Source: Chinchilla lanigera
Taxonomy: Eukaryota; Chordata; Mammalia; Rodentia; Chinchillidae
Length of the DNA: 64,000 nt
Direction: 5' to 3'
Assembly: GCF_000276665.1 (NCBI RefSeq)
Contig: NW_004955404.1
Span: 29,144,773-29,208,772, forward strand
The translations under genes were made by a program, and so were the position numbers. Each line of letters opens with the position of its first letter. Position 1 is the stretch's first letter. Under the pieces are notes generated by a model, which was not told where the DNA came from, searched no databases, and saw nothing but the letters and a program-made list of their open reading frames with translations. Of this stretch, positions 21,751 through 34,483 are shown in pieces.

Positions 21751-23680
21751 CAATAATTTCAGGAAAAATACTCCTGGGTGTCAGCAAATTTATTTGATAA
21801 TGAATTTTCATTACTGCTCCTTATTACTTGATTAATGGTTTCCTGCAAAGTTCTCCAATAGGGTTAGACTCTGCAACACTCTAATGATTTAATTTCTTTC
21901 CAAGCGTCTAGAGGGATGAAATATTTTTGGGATTGATGACAAATACTATTTCTATTACAAGAATTTATTCTACCATTTTCCTTTTATTTAGATTTATTTA
22001 ATTCAATAATGAATGATTCCTAAGTACACTAAGAATTACGAGTATTCTAACTGGGTATACAAAATGAAGTGAAAAGTTGTGAAAAAATAATATAACCTAT
22101 TTGAAAAAATGAAACATAATCATCCAAATGTTTAATCTGAGCACTCTTGTTTAGAGAAGATTTACTGAATATAATGACTAATGTGGCACTTGAAATATGG
22201 CAAGGAAATTCTCCAATATGTTTGCCCTTTTGACTTTCATAAAAATGTCCAACATCACTTCATCCACATTCTTCTCAAGTGGAGGCCATTCTTCACCCAA
22301 GTGTCCAGAAAGCTTGGATGGAGATGCATCTATGCAACTCTCTACTATCATTATTTTTCAGCACTTGTAAGACTTCATGTACTTCGAAGTGTAATGCTTT
22401 ACTCAAAGGGTGAAACATGGATTTACAAGCTGAAACAAACAAAAAAGTTCAAAATAAACTATTTTTATGACTGTAAACAATGTATATATATATATATGTT
22501 TTGTATGTGTAAGTATATGTATACACACACAAATATATGCACAAAGGTACAGATGTAATTCTGCTCACCATTAACACATATTGATAGTGTTTGGTTGTTT
22601 TCACTTTGAAATTTGAAATAACAGACTTACAAACAAGTAAGCTGTTTATAGGCAGGGAGCTTTTAAGTATTGATTGTGTGCTTCAGTGTCTCTTCCACCT
22701 GGAGACTATCCCTCGTATGTTAGGGATAGTGGTCATTTTTTTACACTCTCAAAGCTGAGAGCAAGGCTTGACATGAATGAAGTTATTATCCCAATTTTTC
22801 TTAATTTTTTCATTTATCTAACTACTTATTTGCTAGGGAAATCTAAGCCATAGCTCCTATTCCTACAGTGGCCATGTTTGATACCACATAATCCCACTTT
22901 TCTCCTAGTCTTCCTAACCATCCTTCCATTCTCAGATTGCTGGGCAAGACTGATTTATCATTCACATTTACTGCTGTGTTATGATTAGCTCAAACAAACA
23001 AATGAAATTCCTGTATAAACTCAATCCCTATCCAGGTCCTATGGTTGGTTTAGAAATGGATCTAGAACTATTCCCCAAATCTATAAGCTGAGAACAGTTT
23101 CTTAAAGAAAGAAGTGCTTTCTTCCTTGGAATGCGCTAGAAGCACTCATTCTGTCCCAGGACTGGTTGAGGTAAGAATATGGAATGTAGCACTGCAGCAG
23201 CCTTTGTCACCACAAGCGTGAGAGTTTGGATTTGTCGAGGGATTACTATTTCAAGTATAAAAACAAAACCAACTGTAAATAAGACAAACAGAGCCCCTGC
23301 ACTAACAGAATTTATTATCCACTGTATGTTTTAATTGGATAAACATATTTTACAATACACTGCAAATTATGTGACCTAATATATCAGTAAGTCATTTTTA
23401 CTTGGATTGTTTTAGTCACTTTACAACAGAGTCCTAACTAATATAATATCTCTTCGGTTAATTTTTTTTTTTTCTCCCTGAGATAATTTGAAAAAGTTTG
23501 CAACTAGAAGACATTGACTAAATCAAGTGGGTTAAAAGAAGGAAAGACCCTTCTTCTCTGAGATAGCAGGGCTTCGGGGAGTGTGGGGTTTGATTTTGGC
23601 GTCCAAATATGTATTACGTGTAGTTCTCACCTGTGAAAAACACAATCATGTTTCATGTTTCTCATTTCTAATCCTTGCCT
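21751..23680. other. Unique DNA, no gene recognised
   Basis: A 125-codon open frame at 22181-22558 ends in translated TA/CA repeats and shows no domain. Short TA and CA alternations lie at about 22482-22535. No other repeat recognised. Confidence 0.5.
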
Positions 23681-23689
23681 CATTGCTGA

Positions 23690-23805
23690 GCTTCACTATT
23701 AAACACAGTTTACAAATAACAAAACTGAAGTTACAGAAGGTGAACTGACTCAATATAACTAGTAAAAGACATGGCTGGGATGAAGATTGGGTAACGAAAG
23801 CGCTA
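23690..23805 (-). mobile_element. MIR SINE relic, minus strand
   Basis: CAGTTTACAAATAACAAAACTGAAGTTACAGAAGGTGAACT followed by AACTAGTAAAAGACATGGCTGGGATG aligns with the reverse complement of the MIR core (TTTACAGATGAGGAAACTGAGGC...CTAGTAAGTGGCAGAGC). Confidence 0.6.
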
Positions 23806-26800
23806 ATCATGACTTCGTGGTGTTAACTCTAGACTGAGACACATACTATTTCTCAGGGATGTTACTGTCAATTAGGCGGTTCCGGCTTTATTTTAAGAGA
23901 CTAATTCTTTGTTATGACACATGGTCTCATGAATTGCAAGACTTTTAGCATTCCTGGTCTCCTCAGTAAGTGTGAATACAGACATCTAGGCTGTGTCAGA
24001 ACTGAAAGTGCCCCATGTACTGCCACATAACTTTCTAAGTGACAGCAGCAGACCAATTTGCAAAAAGTGGTGGACAATGAGGGTGAGAAAGCACATTGCA
24101 GATGTGACTGAAATTGAGGGAAAGGAAAGAGCACGGCAAGTTCGAGCAGACTTGAGGACGTTGGCCTAGTCCGTGGGGTGCACCACAGAATAGAAGGGAG
24201 GTAGTGGCAGAGAAAACTGGAGAGACCGGTCTAGGTTCATACAGGCCTTCGCCGCTATACTTTTCAGGTATTCTTTTACAAATGAAGTCCTGTTGAAAAC
24301 TGCTCTCTCATAACACATCTTAATTCTTTAGTAAGCTTTCTTTTTAATTCGTGCTGACAAATGTATTTATAGCTTTCCTTCAGGACTAAAATATGGAAAC
24401 TCTTGGAGTGATTAACACGAACAGGTACAGGCAGTATTAATCTTACCCTATCCCTTGTTCCTTCAGCATTACTTTTGTCCTTCGTCAGGTGACAACATCC
24501 AGGAAATAAAATTTTATTCCAAACATTACTGGACTGTTTCTCTGTGTCTCTCAGACAGGAAGGTGTCCCCAAGCAAACATAATCTTAGAAAATGGAAACT
24601 ACTGTATCCTCAGTGGTCATGTGTGTGTTCTTTCATCTTGGATGTAGAAGAGCCTGCCTTCCTCCCCACTTTCTAACCACCACAAACCCACCTGACAAGC
24701 CCCACGCATCGTAGGACCTCCTTCCTGTATGTGCAAGAGGAAAGCTGATTGGAGGAAGGAGGACTTGACACTGTTCTGCTGGGTAAAGCAAAAGTAGGAA
24801 GTGAAGATGAGATTGATTATTTCTAGTCTTTGAGTTCAGGTTTGCGCTTTCATGATTTTTGCTGTTTGATTACATTTTTTTAAAAATTAATTTTAATTAT
24901 GGTAATGAGACTTGAAAATTCTTATGTACTACCAGTATAATCTCCGTTTTAAAATTTACTTTTCTGTGTCTCCTGCTTAGTCCATTAACAAAAAGGGAGG
25001 GGGTTGAATAAAGTAAAGTTAGTGAAATTAGACCAGTGGAATTAACATGCATGTAAAAAAATAACTGGAGTTTCATTTTAAATACAGGTTGCCAGGACCT
25101 TTCCTAAGGAATTTCTGATGGAAAGGAGGCTGAAATTTGCATGTTTAATAAGGTCTCAGGAACCACTGGCCCAGGGCTCACATTCCAATAACTTCTGAAT
25201 AACATTAAAGTCAGTGCAACTTCCAAATTCAAACACTACACACTTCCATGCTGCCTTCCCGAATGTGATTCAAGGAGCTCCGTTTACCAGCAATTAGCAT
25301 ATTATATTGCCTCTAAAAAGGTGGTGGATAAAGCCATTGATTAAATTATGTAATAAGTAGGTATTGTCACCATAGAGCTCATCAAAGCCTTTAGTACACT
25401 AATATGCAAATTTTGAGATGGAATATAACATGCAGCATTTCCCAGAGTTATCTGACTCTAGAAATCCCCTCTTTTATTGCAGATCATGTCCTAGAACTAG
25501 TTTTCTCAAGAATTTCATAGAAAATAATCTGAAATACATAGATTTTAAGGAAAGCAAGTATCCTTCAAGGAAAAGTGAGGACAGGATTTCAGAAATAGAA
25601 GATGGAAACTAATACTATCTATCAATACCTGCAGTGCTAAGTACGATACTTACTAATACATTCATATACATAAAATTAAGGTAACTGAACTTTAATGAAG
25701 TATAATTATTAGCAGGTGAAGTTTGAAATATCAAGCTCAACATTTTATTCTTCTATTATAGCTTCTTCCTTCTTTTAACAATACAAAGTAGGCAATTTCT
25801 GATCATTTCTAGATTTAACTTCACTTTTCTACTGATTAAAAAAGAGGAAGCATTTAAAATGATTGGAAAGTTGGTTGTTAGCATCAATCATAATATGCAA
25901 TATAACACAGGCACAGTGGGGTGCTACAACTTGTGGTATGGAAGCAGGTGTTGTATGTTTCAGTAACTGAACATTTCTCAGAATAAATAGGACCTGAGTT
26001 TGAGCCTGATGGAATCAACAAGTTGGAGGGGAAAAAAGAAAACTAAAATTGCCATTAAATCCAGTTTACCTCTCTGGACCATGTTGGAGATAAAATGAAT
26101 GTCTCACTTTTAAAAGTCTTTTTAAGAGAAAAAAATTAATTAAAATTTCTGAAGGCTTGATATTTAAATGTATTTTAAATTATTTTCTGTAAACATTCTG
26201 GCACCTCCGACATGAATAATTACTTGGAAGTTATGGTCCATTATTTTATAGTGGCTTAAAGAATGATAATAAACCCTGTCATATGGAACTTTCTTCTACT
26301 TCAGTCAACTACATATTGAAATGCTTTTCCTGGGTAAATTGTGAGGTAAAAAAAGTACCTAAGTAGCAGTGTCTCTGGAGTGGGAACTATGTCACATTAT
26401 ATAGTACTGAGGTTGGCCAAAAGACTTTGGTGAATCTTGAAGGAGAATCTGAGGTGTTTAAAATGGGGTTCTAAAGTTTAGATTCCTAAAGAAGCTAGAG
26501 TTATAGAGAATTTAGAAAGTTCCAGAAGAGTTCAGAGACTGAGTGACATTTGGACTTTTTTTTACCTTTTCCCTGATCAAAAGTGAAATGACTGGTCAGT
26601 CTCTCATTCATACTTCTACCAAATTGCTAACAACATTCCATTACAAATCATGAAGGCTTACATATTTTGATTCATCCATTATATAATAAGTGGATGGCAA
26701 ATCTCTAAGTCTGGAGCCATCCTAAAAATTCACTGTTTACCCAGAGGCTCTAGCAAGTAACATGGCCTATAAATCAAATGAATATGCAAATAACGAGATG

Positions 26801-26843
26801 TTAAAAAGGCAGTTCAGTGAATTTTATAAATATTTCAAGCTAG
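23806..26843. other. Unique DNA, no gene recognised
   Basis: Several open frames of 64-98 codons have no recognisable content. The stretch around 25240-25370 is slightly less AT-rich with CAATTAGCATATTATATTG, a homeodomain/POU-like core, and might be regulatory. No repeat recognised. Confidence 0.4.
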
Positions 26844-26866
26844 TTTTTTTTTTTTTTTTTTTTTTT
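26844..26866. repeat. Poly(T) run of 23
   Basis: A lone T run with no recognisable SINE attached. Confidence 0.95.
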
Positions 26867-28639
26867 AGCATTTAAGGCTGAAACAAGTTGGTGCAAAGGG
26901 AAATTTAATTCTGCACTGATAATTTTAACTTGTGGATCTTTTTTTTCCTGAAGTAGTATTTTATCTGAAGATATATACATTTTATAATAGCTAAGGGAAA
27001 TTTACCAAAGCAATTTAAACATAATTATTATTTTAAAGCAATGTTTGTCTTTCTACATGTTTTTAAATGACAGTGTCCCAGGATGAAAAAGAGGGGAGAT
27101 TAATTACCTTTTGGAAACGCTAAGAAAATACTACAGTCATAAGAAAACTTGGGCTAAAATTCCTAATGCACTTTAGCCCTAACCCTAGTGCAAATATCTC
27201 ATTAATAAAAATCAATAATAGACTTGGAAGAAATTTAAAGGCTCTTCAATCTCTGAAAAGTTGTAAGTAGTAATTATTCTTTTTATCAAAGTACAATTTA
27301 GATGAGGAGAAACTTCATTCTCAAAAAATAAAGGCGAGTCATTTCAAGATTTGAGGATAATGCTCTTTAAAACAGCGTAATTGCATAAAATTTTTACTTT
27401 GTCTTTGTTACCATTTCTGAGCATCATTCCTAGAATTTTACCTTTTATATCATAATAAGCTAAATGTCGGAGTCCTTCTCACTTCCGATTTAAACAAAAC
27501 ATATGGGATGCAACATCTTGATCTATTTCAGCCTTTAGAATTCATGTAATACTAGTAGTCTTGGTATTTCATTACATGCAACCTAGCAAGCACAGGTTCA
27601 GTATATTAGATGAGGCAGTCTCTAAAATAAATAACAAAATGAAATATTGTCATATACTGAAACAATAAATAAGGAATATAGATATATACATATATAGATT
27701 TTTGAGATATCAACGAAACATGCTATGATAAATATGTTAGGACTAAATCAAACCCCTTGTCCCATCAGAAAGTACATGGGACTCAAAAACAGGGTCCAGT
27801 TTGTACCAGCACTGAGATATTTCCACATTACTGCTTGAGATGGTGGTGAAATGGTAAGGGACCGTAAGGTTGTTAACAGTAAATCTTCCAAAGATAGCAA
27901 AATAATTTAAGGTGCTGCACTTCCCACCCCCAGGGCCTTCAGGAGAGGTGGGAGAAGGAGCAAACAAACAAAACCAAGCAAATATTTCTCTGTGAGTACA
28001 TATGGGAGTATGTGTGTATGTGCATGCTTACACAGTATAAGTGATGGTTCTCAGCAAGGAGACCATAAGCCTGTGCACGCAGTGGTGGAAAACCAAGCTC
28101 ATATTTCCAAAACAAAGACACACTGGGCAGCAGCAGGAGGCCTGACAGAGAAGCAGTACCACGTTAGAAACTGGAGGCACGTGTGCAATTGCCCCCCTCT
28201 GCAGAAGGATGGTTCTGGCAAGAGACCACAGTGTGGAATATAAACCTTTGCAATACGCACATAATCAATGGGCAGGCACCTTTACTTGTCCTGGATATGA
28301 GCCAGAGAGAGAGGCAAGGAGTGGAGCACAGAACCAAAGAGAGAGGCCCAGAATAGTGTGCGTCCTAGAAGCCAAGAGCATTTCAGGCTCCTCTGTAGTT
28401 TCCCTCTTAGAACAGAAGATTTTTATGATGACAGGTGGATATCAGGCTTTGAAAATTACTGTCATTTCTGTGCTCAGCTAGAAGCTGAATTGCCACGCAT
28501 CTTATTTTTAACTGTATCTTTTTTTCAGAGAGAATGAAAAAGTTAAAGAGAATCTTAAGGAACTATCTGACTAAAATCTTTGCAGTGTATAAGAGAGGGC
28601 ACTGGCAACAAGAGAAGTAAAGGAACTTTTCTTTAAGAT
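26867..28639. other. Unique DNA, no gene recognised
   Basis: 28000-28420 is less AT-rich with overlapping open frames of 83 and 90 codons, but no domain or repeat is recognisable. Confidence 0.45.
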
Positions 28640-28728
28640 TATAAGGCTATTTAGGTGCAGAGTCAGGACAAATGCCCTTTCTCCAGGTTTTTTCTCTAGG
28701 CCAATGCTTTGTTTTCTGTACCACTTTA
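28640..28728 (-). mobile_element. MIR-like relic, minus strand
   Basis: GGCTATTTAGGTGCAGAGTCAGGACAAATGCCC followed by CCAATGCTTTGTTTTCTGTACCACTTTACTG resembles the reverse complement of the MIR 5' end (AGTGGCAGAGCCGGGATTCGAACCC...CCACTATGCT). Confidence 0.45.
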
Positions 28729-29424
28729 CTGAGATATCTTATTATATATATACTTCATTAAAATTTTATAGCTGCTTGCCATCACCCACATGATACAATG
28801 TACTGCTAACTTTTTTTTTTTTTTAGAAAGAACTGATGCCTCTCCCTTTTAGGGCCTAACAATCTAAGTCACGTGGTACATAAAGTGTGAGACCAAAGAC
28901 GGGATCATATCCTTACAATCCTTGAGGGCATACTGATTCTTTTGAAGTCCATAGTGGTGAAAAGTAGCTTAAACTTGGCCTGGACAGAGGCAGATGGTCA
29001 AAGAACTTTTGGGGCTCTGGGTATAGACTTTAGATTGATTGTTCAATCAGGAACATGGTCACAACATTGTCCCTGTGAAGGTATATAAAATATTTATTCC
29101 ATGTTATGTTCTTTCTTAAAGTTACAATAAAAAGAGGTCCCTTACACAATGCCCAGAGCCCACAGGTGACAATGGCGGGGAAGAAGCTGGTCTCTATGTA
29201 AAATGTAGCTGAAACTCAGAACAAGCATTGCAGGTTTGCATATAAAATCAGAGTAGCACTATAAGGAAATATGTAGCCGAGGGTTATGAGACATCAGTGA
29301 TTCATTTATCAAGAAAAAGAGAAAAAAAGAGAAATAGCTTATTGAATATTATCAGTCTCAAATTTTGCAATAGATTTATGACTTTATTTTAGTAAAAAGG
29401 GTAATAACAATGTCACTTAGGATG
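28729..29424. other. Unique DNA, nothing recognised
   Basis: A short poly(T) run near 28810 and no other identifiable feature. Confidence 0.5.
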
Positions 29425-29853
29425 CTATATTTTATATGAGTAAGTATGCCTACAGTTAATAGAATTCATCAGGCAGTAGGTTTGGGCACTATTTAAAACA
29501 TGGGTCAGAGGGGCATTAATTCTATTCAAAGTGTCCATCTGTTGCTGCCCAACTTGCGCGGAGGGTTGCATAGCAACCCGTGGTACTGCCTGGATATGGT
29601 TGGCCTCCCTCTGTTGCTTTTGTTTGCCCTCTGAGAGAGTTGCCCTTGATGGAGAAACAGTAGGTGTTCTTTTATTTATATATATATTTATTTTTTTGGC
29701 TGGAGCTTGGCCTGGTGAGTGGGGGCTCATTATAGCCTGCTGAGCTAGATAGCATTGTGAGGCAATATCTGACATATGAATGCAATTTATCTTCCTGGCA
29801 TGATTTAGTCCCAAACTGATTCCCAAATTCCTAGGACTATGGAAGTATAGCAA
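29425..29853 (-). CDS. Unrecognised 142-codon open frame, doubtful
   Basis: One of the longest L1-free open frames in the window. The middle part (about 29520-29650 on the plus strand) is less AT-rich and gives a Gln/Ala-rich stretch containing LSEGKQKQQREANHIQ and QVGQQQMDTLN. Codons translated from TA-rich DNA interrupt it (KKINIYINK). There is no signal peptide, transmembrane segment or domain I know. It may be a fragment of an old retroposed transcript, or chance. The strand is decided only by frame length. Confidence 0.15.
   Translation of the reverse strand: MLYFHSPRNLGISLGLNHARKINCIHMSDIASQCYLAQQAIMSPHSPGQAPAKKINIYINKRTPTVSPSRATLSEGKQKQQREANHIQAVPRVAMQPSAQVGQQQMDTLNRINAPLTHVLNSAQTYCLMNSINCRHTYSYKI
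29563..29579. promoter_or_regulatory. GGGTTGC-ATA-GCAACCC palindrome, X-box-like
   Basis: Perfect 7-bp inverted arms around a 3-base spacer. It is one base shorter than the GTTGCCATGGCAAC-type RFX X-box palindrome. CpG-containing sequence flanks it on both sides (TTGCGCGGA and CCCGTGG), unusual in this AT-rich window. Function is not shown. Confidence 0.25.
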
Positions 29854-31141
29854 TTAAAAAGAAAATACCAGGACCTTTTACTTGTATACCTAGGAAAAAA
29901 ACACACACAGCAAAACAAGCAGGGAGAAGATTCTGGAAGTGTGATTCAAATTCGTGGCACTGAGATAAAATCATAGTATTCAATCTTACCTATTTCTGAA
30001 CACCTGGAGTTTTCAACTCTATGTACCATGAAATTGATTTAATTAAAATATTTCTCAATATGCAGACATTCTTAGAGGACTCTGCAATATATATTAATTC
30101 TAAGTATGTACTTGTATTTTCTTGATCAGTACTTTTTTTTGCTACTCAGTAACTTTTGCAACAAATTTAAGCATCAGTAATCTTACATAAAAGATGGATT
30201 TACCTGACTTTCTTTCAAGTATCAAAGGTAATTTTGGAGTGGAATAAACAGTTTCCATTCTGGAAACTGAACCTCACACATATAGTTATAGGCCACTGAT
30301 AAGTATCAGTCCTAATAGATTATGAGATTCAAAATTTCCCAATGAAAACAAATTTTTGACAGAATATGAAACACCATATTTTTAAAGAAACTGTTATATC
30401 ATGTTAATGGAAGAATGTCATCAGATATTAGTTATAACTTGACTTAGTCTAATATTTTATTCATGCGCAGATTTAGAAATGCATTTTCTTTATCTCTGAT
30501 GAATCAGCATATTTCCATTTTAATTAAGTCTCACATCTACTTTTTTCAGTTAACAATCTTTAAACTAAATTTTAATAAAGACCTGGCTGCCAAGGCCAAG
30601 TGGTTTTACCCGAGAACACTTCCAAAGTGATTTTAGGGGAGGTAAGTAATGGGAATCATACTCTTCACGTTAGCTGCTATTAAAACTAGTTTGTGGATGC
30701 TGAAATTGTTGCTGACAGAATTTTAGTGATATAGTATCAGTATGAGTAGAATCTGTCTTCTTCTTACATATCAAAGAAATCACAAAGACCCTATGCAGAG
30801 ATGGACCACCGATTTGAGGCTGGCTCACAATCAGATATCAGGTCAATTCTAATATGTATCTTATTGTTTGGGGGAAGGCTGACCATTTAACTTATTCTCC
30901 ACCCTTGACCCCTTTTGAGAATGAAAGAGGGACCAAATAGACAGAAGACCAGAATGAAGATGTTTTGGGAAAGAAGAATATAAGGTCACACTAACTATAG
31001 GGGAAAAGGCAGGGATACAATTCCACAAGTAGGCATCATCAAATGATATATGTGGGAGTAGCTACTAGAGGAAAGTAAAATGTTATATTCTTTGGGATCA
31101 AGAGCTTATGGTCTGAATTCAGCAGACTCTGTTCAGAATTC
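29854..31141. other. Unique DNA with one candidate exon
   Basis: Mostly unremarkable. 30550-30641 is preceded by a pyrimidine-rich ACTTTTTTCAG and followed by GGAG|GTAAGTAA, consistent with splice sites around a 92-base exon. All three plus-strand frames contain stops, so it would have to be non-coding. Confidence 0.25.
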
Positions 31142-31552
31142 TGCCTTAGCTACTTTTCTCATTGCTGAGATAAAATACCCAACATCCAAAGTTAAAGAGG
31201 GAAAGGTTTATTTGGCTTACAATTTGGAGAGGTTTCAGTCCACAATGGGCTGGCTCCAGGGCAGGGTGGCTTCGCAGAGGAGGGCAGAAGGAAGGTGGGC
31301 AGAAGAAAGTAAAGCAACAAGGGACAGACAAACCTCTTTCTGTCCCTTATAAAGTATTCAGTCTACCAGGAGCAGGGTGGTGCCAATTCAATCAGTGAAC
31401 TGATTTAGTTGTTACCCATCCTTAATCCTAGCACCCTTAATCCTAGCAGTGCACCATGAATCAAGCACACACTCTAGATTCAGTCATCTCTGAGAAAGCC
31501 CTGTCTATGACTGTAGGAGGTTTAGGTGGACATCTAGACACAAACCATAGCA
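31142..31552 (-). mobile_element. MaLR-type solo LTR, minus strand
   Basis: Begins TGCCTTAGCTACTTTTCTCA with TTGCTGAGATAAAATACCC and ends CACAAACCATAGCA, matching the copies at 11.2 and 18.9 kb. It is slightly longer because CCTTAATCCTAGCA is duplicated near 31420-31448. No clear 5-bp target-site duplication is visible. Confidence 0.8.
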
Positions 31553-31564
31553 ACTGCATGCACT

Positions 31565-31710
31565 GGCTTTGCGAGCGTGGTCAAATTGTTTTGTCTCTCC
31601 ATGATGCAATATTTCTGTCTGTAAAATCCGAGCATTCTACACACTTCAACACTGTAGGAATTAAGAAGAACATGTAACTTAAGTTGCATAGTATGAGACA
31701 GTATGGAAGT
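31565..31710 (+). mobile_element. MIR SINE relic, plus strand
   Basis: GCGTGGTCAAATTGTTTTGTCTCTC and TTTCTGTCTGTAAAATCCGAGC parallel the MIR core (CTGTGTGACCTTGG...CTCTCTGTGCCTCAG...CATCTGTAAAATGGGGA). Diverged. Confidence 0.5.
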
Positions 31711-32034
31711 TCTTCAATACATAATGGTCATTTTAAAAATAATTTTCATAAGTAGAAACTCAAGAACCAAAAGAGGTGGCCAGGTTCAGAGACAGCAGAA
31801 ATGAAGGCTTGGAGTGGCTTTTCTAAGGTGGGACCTCTTAATGAGTCCTTGGAACAAGTGACCTCTTTCTTCTGGTGGAGATGGAGAAGGTCACTCTTCA
31901 AGTTACTACCTGGTCACCACCACTCAGTTAACAATATCACAATGTAAGACAACAAACAAAATAGAAATTCCAAAAGGTATTTTCTTTACAAATAGAAGAG
32001 TAATTCTGATGTTACTTAAATTCTTCCAGGTTCA

Positions 32035-32165
32035 GATTATGAAATTTTAAGATAAAAATACTAACATATACCCTCTAAGGTTGTTGTGGGGATTGAATAC
32101 AATCACGTATTAAGGAAAATCCATAAAGATTAGACATGGAGGTGCTCAACAATATGATTCCTTAC
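32035..32165 (+). mobile_element. MIR SINE relic, plus strand
   Basis: AAAAATACTAACATATACCC, AAGGTTGTTGTGGGGATTGA and GAGGTGCTCAACAATATG match the MIR 3' half (GATAATAATAGTACCTACC, GGGTTGTTGTGAGGATTAA, AGCGCTCAATAAATG). Confidence 0.65.
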
Positions 32166-32175
32166 TGTGGAATTT

Positions 32176-32678
32176 AAATATATGCAAGATAACTAGAGAC
32201 AACACTCATAAGTAAAATAAATCAGACCTGTATGTGCAAGCACCACATTGTTTCACTAGTGTAAAACCTGAAAGAGTTAATTTAAACAACGAGGTACGAC
32301 AAACATTGTGAAATGATAGGAAAACACTCAAGGGTAAAGGGCAACTGGGATGTGGGAAAAGAGAAGGGAAAGAAGGAGAAATTTTCTATGTATGTGTACA
32401 CAGGATAGGTAACATAGTTTTTCTACTGTCTGCTATTTCTTTGCTGAAAGAAACTGTCAGTGAGTCCTTGATTGATCAATATTGCATGTCTCTATCTGTT
32501 TTCATGAGAAGCCACTTTGAAGATATCAATATGTAATACAACAAGCATTGTTAATTTTCTACCACTTTGTTTGTAACTCTGTATTGTCTGTACTGTTCTT
32601 TTGCTATTTTGTAAAAGGTTGTCTGTCTGTTAATGTTTTCCTCCTTTTATTTTTAAAATAAAAAATATATGCAAAATA
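32176..32678 (+). mobile_element. 5'-truncated L1 3'UTR copy with 16-bp TSD
   Basis: Body 32192-32662, from ACTAGAGACAACACTCATAA through the family 3'UTR to TTTTTAAAATAAAAA. AAATATATGCAAGATA (32176-32191) and AAATATATGCAAAATA (32663-32678) flank it with one mismatch. It starts at the same L1 base as the sense part of the 20.8 kb copy. Confidence 0.9.
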
Positions 32679-34483
32679 GCTCATATTCATATTCAGAAGT
32701 GCACACTTTTCAATTTATGTGATAGAGAATATACTCAAGATCATGAAAATATTTCTAATTCAGCATTATGTTTCAACTGCACCAAACTGTTTATTTTTCA
32801 GTTTAACATATCACATGTTAAATACAAAAGACAGAAAAGCTGGGAATTAAAGATTAAGCAGAAATGATACAATACTTTCATATGTAAAACTTAAAGTGAA
32901 ACTTTATTACTTATGTACATGTGTTTTGCTTCATTCCGTATTACTAAGACTATTGTAGGGTGAAGTTGAAGAACAACCCTATTCTTACACCCCCTACACA
33001 GGGATCCTGCACTACTGGTTCTGACAATGTACTGATGGTGAACACTCAGCTTTCTCCCTACTTACCCAAGCAGAATTTAGAAGTGGCATTCCTGTCTGGG
33101 GAGTTTGCCAACATCTTGACTACTACCAATTTATGTTAAATAGATGTACAGTATCATTGCATTGAAAAGACAATGCATTTTTATTTTCTCTCTCTTGTTT
33201 TCCTAATTATGAGTATGATGATGCATACGGTCTAGAGACACACACCTCTTTATCACCATTGCAAAAAGACACTAAAACCTGTTCTCAGTTGGGTGTGCTT
33301 CTCGTATTAACTACTCTCCATTACCCACATTACAGACATAGGGTTCAACCAGGAAACCTTGTTTAATTTAACACAAATGATACCCCAGCAGGGGTCTGAG
33401 TTGGTGAAAGACAAGACTAATTTAACACCAAAGATTAAATGCTAAGGTAAACCCCATATGCGTACTTCGAGCTTTTAATTACCGAGCAAGACTCTTTCTG
33501 AGATGGTTGCTTCACCGACTGTAGGCAGGAAATGGAAATGCTATTCATTTGTTTGGTAAAACATGGCCCTAGAGGAGATATATTGGTTTCTTAAATTAGG
33601 AAATTCTGTGAAAGGTTAACATTAGACACTTAAAGTTCCAGTTTTATTTTTAGAAATGGATAGTCAAATGTTCACTTTTACCTAACTTTCCTTATACCTA
33701 ACCTTTAATAGGGGTTTGGTATGTGGAGACACAAGACTAAACGAAATGGCATGTCTCTTCAATTACTTCTTTAAAAAAACTTTACAGGACTGTTTTCTCT
33801 CATCATAATCCCTACACAGGAGTAAATGAGAGTTATGTAACGCATCTCTTCTGCCTGGCCTTTGCTCATCTGTATCCTTGCAATATCCTGTGTGAACAAA
33901 CCACACACACAAACACGAGTAGAGTATTTCTCTAAGTTCTCTACAATTAACCAAATGCAAGGAAGTCATGAAAGACCTGATTTTATAGCTTGCTGGTGAG
34001 AAGTATGGATCAAAGTCTGGGACTTATGGTTAGCATCTGAAATAAGAGGGGAAGGAAGTTTTTGGACCTGAGCCCCAATTCTGTAATTTCTAACACTGTC
34101 TACTAGAGAATTGCTTAATGTATGGGAAAACAAGACCGATGTACCTGGTATCAAAAATGTTGTGTTGAATTGTTTGTGGGGGTAGGAAAACTCTTCTTTT
34201 CCTATCCCTAATAATCTCTGAAATAATCCCCCTGGTGCTAAAAAAAAATACATGCGTTGAACTCTTTGGTATTTGGGGGTAGCATACAACACATCTGTTA
34301 ATGCTAATCCAACCCACTTACTCGGAAGTTACCCAGCAAGAAAGGTTTCTGCATAAGTCAGACTATTGTATAAGCTTCTCAGCACTCACACTGCAGATTT
34401 GATTGTAGTAGGAATATTTGTGATGCTAAGTATGCTATGTGTATTCTCTGTTAAGCTGCTATAGTACAGCTACAATACAAATG
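32679..34483. other. Unique DNA, no gene recognised
   Basis: Open frames up to 108 codons on the minus strand (33763-34317) overlap in different frames and show no domain. A CA-rich patch is at 33900-33920. Confidence 0.5.

Noticed and set aside
22181..22558. 125-codon plus-strand open frame as a gene
   Set aside because: The C-terminal third is translated TA/CA microsatellite and the rest shows no domain or codon bias.
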